Shown here: piece by piece, positions 6,364 through 8,330 of the stretch
How the letters are laid out: each line of letters begins with the position of its first letter
How positions within the stretch are numbered: the stretch's first letter is position 1
Assembly: GCA_028688235.1 (NCBI GenBank)
Contig: JAQTYP010000134.1
Location: 1 to 8,330, forward strand
Origin: Methylomonas sp.
Lineage (GTDB): Bacteria; Pseudomonadota; Gammaproteobacteria; Methylococcales; Methylomonadaceae
Length of the DNA stretch: 8,330 nucleotides
Direction: 5' to 3'
Program-made: the position numbers and the translations under genes
Notes under the pieces: generated by a model
Databases searched by the model: none
What the model was told of the DNA's origin: nothing
The model's input: only the letters and a program-made list of their open reading frames with translations

Positions 6364-8330
6364 ATGGCGCAGCAGGCTTTATTACATTGGGAATTTCAAC
6401 GCCGGGTCGAGGAGTATCCGCAGGCGACGGCGTTAACGTTCGAGGGGCAAGCTATCAGTTATGCCGAGTTGAACGCGCGCGGTAACCGCCTGGCGCATCA
6501 TCTGATAGCGCTGGGCGTCGAGCCGGAAACCGTGGTGGGTTTGTGTCTGGAGCGCGGTGTGGAGCTGGTGGTGGCCATCGTCGCGATCCTGAAGGCCGGC
6601 GGTGCCTATTTGCCGCTGGACATCAACGCGCCGCCGGAACGCCTGGCCTTCATCCTGCAGGATGCCGAAACCCGCATCGTGCTGACGCAAAGCGGCTTGG
6701 CCGGCAAATTTTCCGCCGTCGAACATGTGATCGATGTGGACGGCGACGCGGCGGCCATCGGCGACGAACGCAATCCCGAAGTCGCTTATCCCGGCGATCC
6801 GGCGCAAACCTTGTGTTACGTGATGTATACCTCAGGCTCGACCGGCCAGCCCAAGGGCGTGCAAATCACCCAGCACAATGTCGTCCGTTTGTTCCGTGCC
6901 ACCGAGCATTGGTTCGGCTTCAACCGCCACGACGTTTGGGCCTTGTTTCACTCTTACGCCTTCGATATGTCGGTGTGGGAACTGTGGGGGGCGCTGATGT
7001 ACGGCGGCCGTCTGGTCGTGGTGCCGCATGCGACGACGCGAACGCCGGAGCAGTTTTACCAATTGCTGGTCGATGAACACGTGACGTTTTTGAATCAAAC
7101 CCCGTCGGCATTCGCGCCCTTGGTGCGCGTCGACCAAAACCACCCGGCCGATGCGATTAGCTTGCGCTGCGTGACTTTCGGCGGCGAAGCCCTGAATTTC
7201 AAGATGCTGGAACCGTGGCTGCTCCGCCACGGCGATTCGGCGCCGCGCCTGGTCAATATGTACGGAATTACCGAAACCACGGTGCATTCCAGTTACCGTC
7301 CGGTGACCTTGCAGGACATTCGCGACGGCAACAGCAAGTTGATCGGCGTACCGATTCCCGATCTGGAACTGCATTTGCTGGACGACGCCCAGCAAGCGGT
7401 GGATGTGGAGGTGGAAGGCGAGATTTACGTCGGCGGCGACGGTGTGGCGCGCGGCTATCTCAACCGCCCGCAATTGAACGCCGAACGCTTTATCACCTTG
7501 CCGCAGTTTCCCGGCCAGCGTCTGTATCGTTCAGGTGATTTGGCGAAACGGTTGGCCAACGGCGATATGGAATATATCGGCCGCGCCGACACCCAGGTCA
7601 AGATTCGCGGCTTCAGGATAGAGTTGGGCGAGATCGAGGCGGTGTTGACCAGCCATTCGCACGTCAGCGAAACCGTGGTTACCGTGTACGAAGAGGACGA
7701 ACATAAACGTCTGGCCGCCTATCTGGTGGTCGGCGAGTCAGCCTGCTTGGAACAGACGGCGTTGATAGTCCAACTGCGCGAATGGGCGGCCGCGCGTTTG
7801 CCGGAGTACATGCAGCCGGCGTATTACACCGTGTTGGCGAAAATGCCGTTGAACGTCAACGGCAAGATCGACAGGAAAGCCTTGCCGCTGCCGGAACGCA
7901 ACGAATTGCCGGCGATCGGCGATGCCGCCGCGCCGAGCACGCCCTCGGAGCGGGTGTTGGCGACGATTTGGGCCGAGTTGTTGAAGCGGGAAAGCGTCGG
8001 CATACACGACAATTTCTTTCAATTGGGCGGCGATTCGATTTTGGCGATCCAACTGATCAGCAAGGCCAATAGGGCCGGCATGAAGCTGGCGCCGAACCAG
8101 TTATTTTTGCATCAAACCATAGCCGAACTGGCGGCCCAGGCCGGCGCGGCGATCGAGCCGGCGCCGGCCACTGTAGCGCCGGACGAAGGGGCTATTGACG
8201 AGGCGATTCCGTTGAGTCCGGTGCAGCATTGGTTTTTCGAGCAACGCATCGCCCAGCCGCAGCATTGGAATCAGGCGGTGTTGCTGAAATGCCGCCAACC
8301 CCTGGCGGCCGCCGATCTGGAAAAAGCCTT
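6364..8330 (+). CDS. Non-ribosomal peptide synthetase, A-PCP-(probable E), partial at 3' end
   Basis: The frame is open from ATG 6364 to the window edge (655 complete codons). The protein has no condensation domain of its own and begins about 30 residues before the first adenylation motif. The A domain spans about 10-510: SYAEL then LKAGGAYLPLD; P-loop YTSGSTGQPKG at 155-165; FDMSVWE at 200-206; NMYGITETTVH at 298-308; GEIYVGG; YRSGDLAK; GRADTQVKIRGFRIE; NGKIDRK with catalytic Lys501. By hand alignment to GrsA the pocket residues are D201 M202 W205 N244 T271 G273 M299 V307 H308 K501, close to the threonine code DFWNIGMVHK (8 of 10). The PCP spans about 525-600, with phosphopantetheine Ser558 in LGGDS. 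From 616 the sequence PLSPVQHWFFEQ fits the first motif of epimerization domains (PIQxWF), though some C domains begin alike. The acceptor substrate must be joined by the C domain at the end of the preceding protein, 51 bases upstream. A and PCP are certain; Thr and E are predictions. Confidence 0.95.
   Translation, partial: MAQQALLHWEFQRRVEEYPQATALTFEGQAISYAELNARGNRLAHHLIALGVEPETVVGLCLERGVELVVAIVAILKAGGAYLPLDINAPPERLAFILQDAETRIVLTQSGLAGKFSAVEHVIDVDGDAAAIGDERNPEVAYPGDPAQTLCYVMYTSGSTGQPKGVQITQHNVVRLFRATEHWFGFNRHDVWALFHSYAFDMSVWELWGALMYGGRLVVVPHATTRTPEQFYQLLVDEHVTFLNQTPSAFAPLVRVDQNHPADAISLRCVTFGGEALNFKMLEPWLLRHGDSAPRLVNMYGITETTVHSSYRPVTLQDIRDGNSKLIGVPIPDLELHLLDDAQQAVDVEVEGEIYVGGDGVARGYLNRPQLNAERFITLPQFPGQRLYRSGDLAKRLANGDMEYIGRADTQVKIRGFRIELGEIEAVLTSHSHVSETVVTVYEEDEHKRLAAYLVVGESACLEQTALIVQLREWAAARLPEYMQPAYYTVLAKMPLNVNGKIDRKALPLPERNELPAIGDAAAPSTPSERVLATIWAELLKRESVGIHDNFFQLGGDSILAIQLISKANRAGMKLAPNQLFLHQTIAELAAQAGAAIEPAPATVAPDEGAIDEAIPLSPVQHWFFEQRIAQPQHWNQAVLLKCRQPLAAADLEKA

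Overview
This window is an internal slice of a modular hybrid polyketide synthase / non-ribosomal peptide synthetase (PKS-NRPS) operon. All coding sequence is on the + strand and belongs to three consecutive megasynthase genes. The first and last are cut by the window edges. Composition is moderately GC-rich, with heavy use of TTG (Leu), GAA, AAA and CAA. That suggests a Gram-negative bacterium, perhaps a gammaproteobacterium of the methanotroph type, but no RNA gene or housekeeping marker fixes the taxon, so this is only a guess.

Layout. (1) 2-184: the last 60 residues of an upstream type I PKS, consisting of the end of its acyl carrier protein (ACP) and an acidic C-terminal docking tail. 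(2) 185-324: a short non-coding gap ending in a ribosome binding site. (3) 325-6312: a complete protein of 1995 residues with domain order docking coil, ketosynthase (KS), malonyl-type acyltransferase (AT), ACP, class III PLP aminotransferase (AMT), condensation domain (C). (4) 6313-6363: a 51-base gap with a strong ribosome binding site. (5) 6364 to the window end: an NRPS protein starting directly with an adenylation domain (A), then a peptidyl carrier domain (PCP), then the first part of a domain that looks like an epimerase (E).

How the parts work together (inference from domain order). The upstream PKS passes its acyl chain through matched docking segments to the KS of the middle protein. 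The KS and AT extend it by one malonyl unit. No ketoreductase is present, so the beta-keto group stays on the ACP and the AMT converts it to a beta-amine. The C domain then joins this beta-amino acyl chain to an amino acid loaded by the next protein, predicted threonine-like from the A-domain pocket and probably converted to the D form. The expected product is a peptide, likely a lipopeptide or polyketide-peptide, carrying a beta-amino acid. This is the logic of McyE of microcystin synthetase and of the iturin/mycosubtilin synthetases.

The most distinctive points are the break between C and A onto two proteins that share one reading frame, a changed residue in the C-domain catalytic motif (HHxxxDL in place of HHxxxDG), and the compact McyE-like module without a C-methyltransferase. 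I see no mobile element, CRISPR array, RNA gene or thioesterase in the window.
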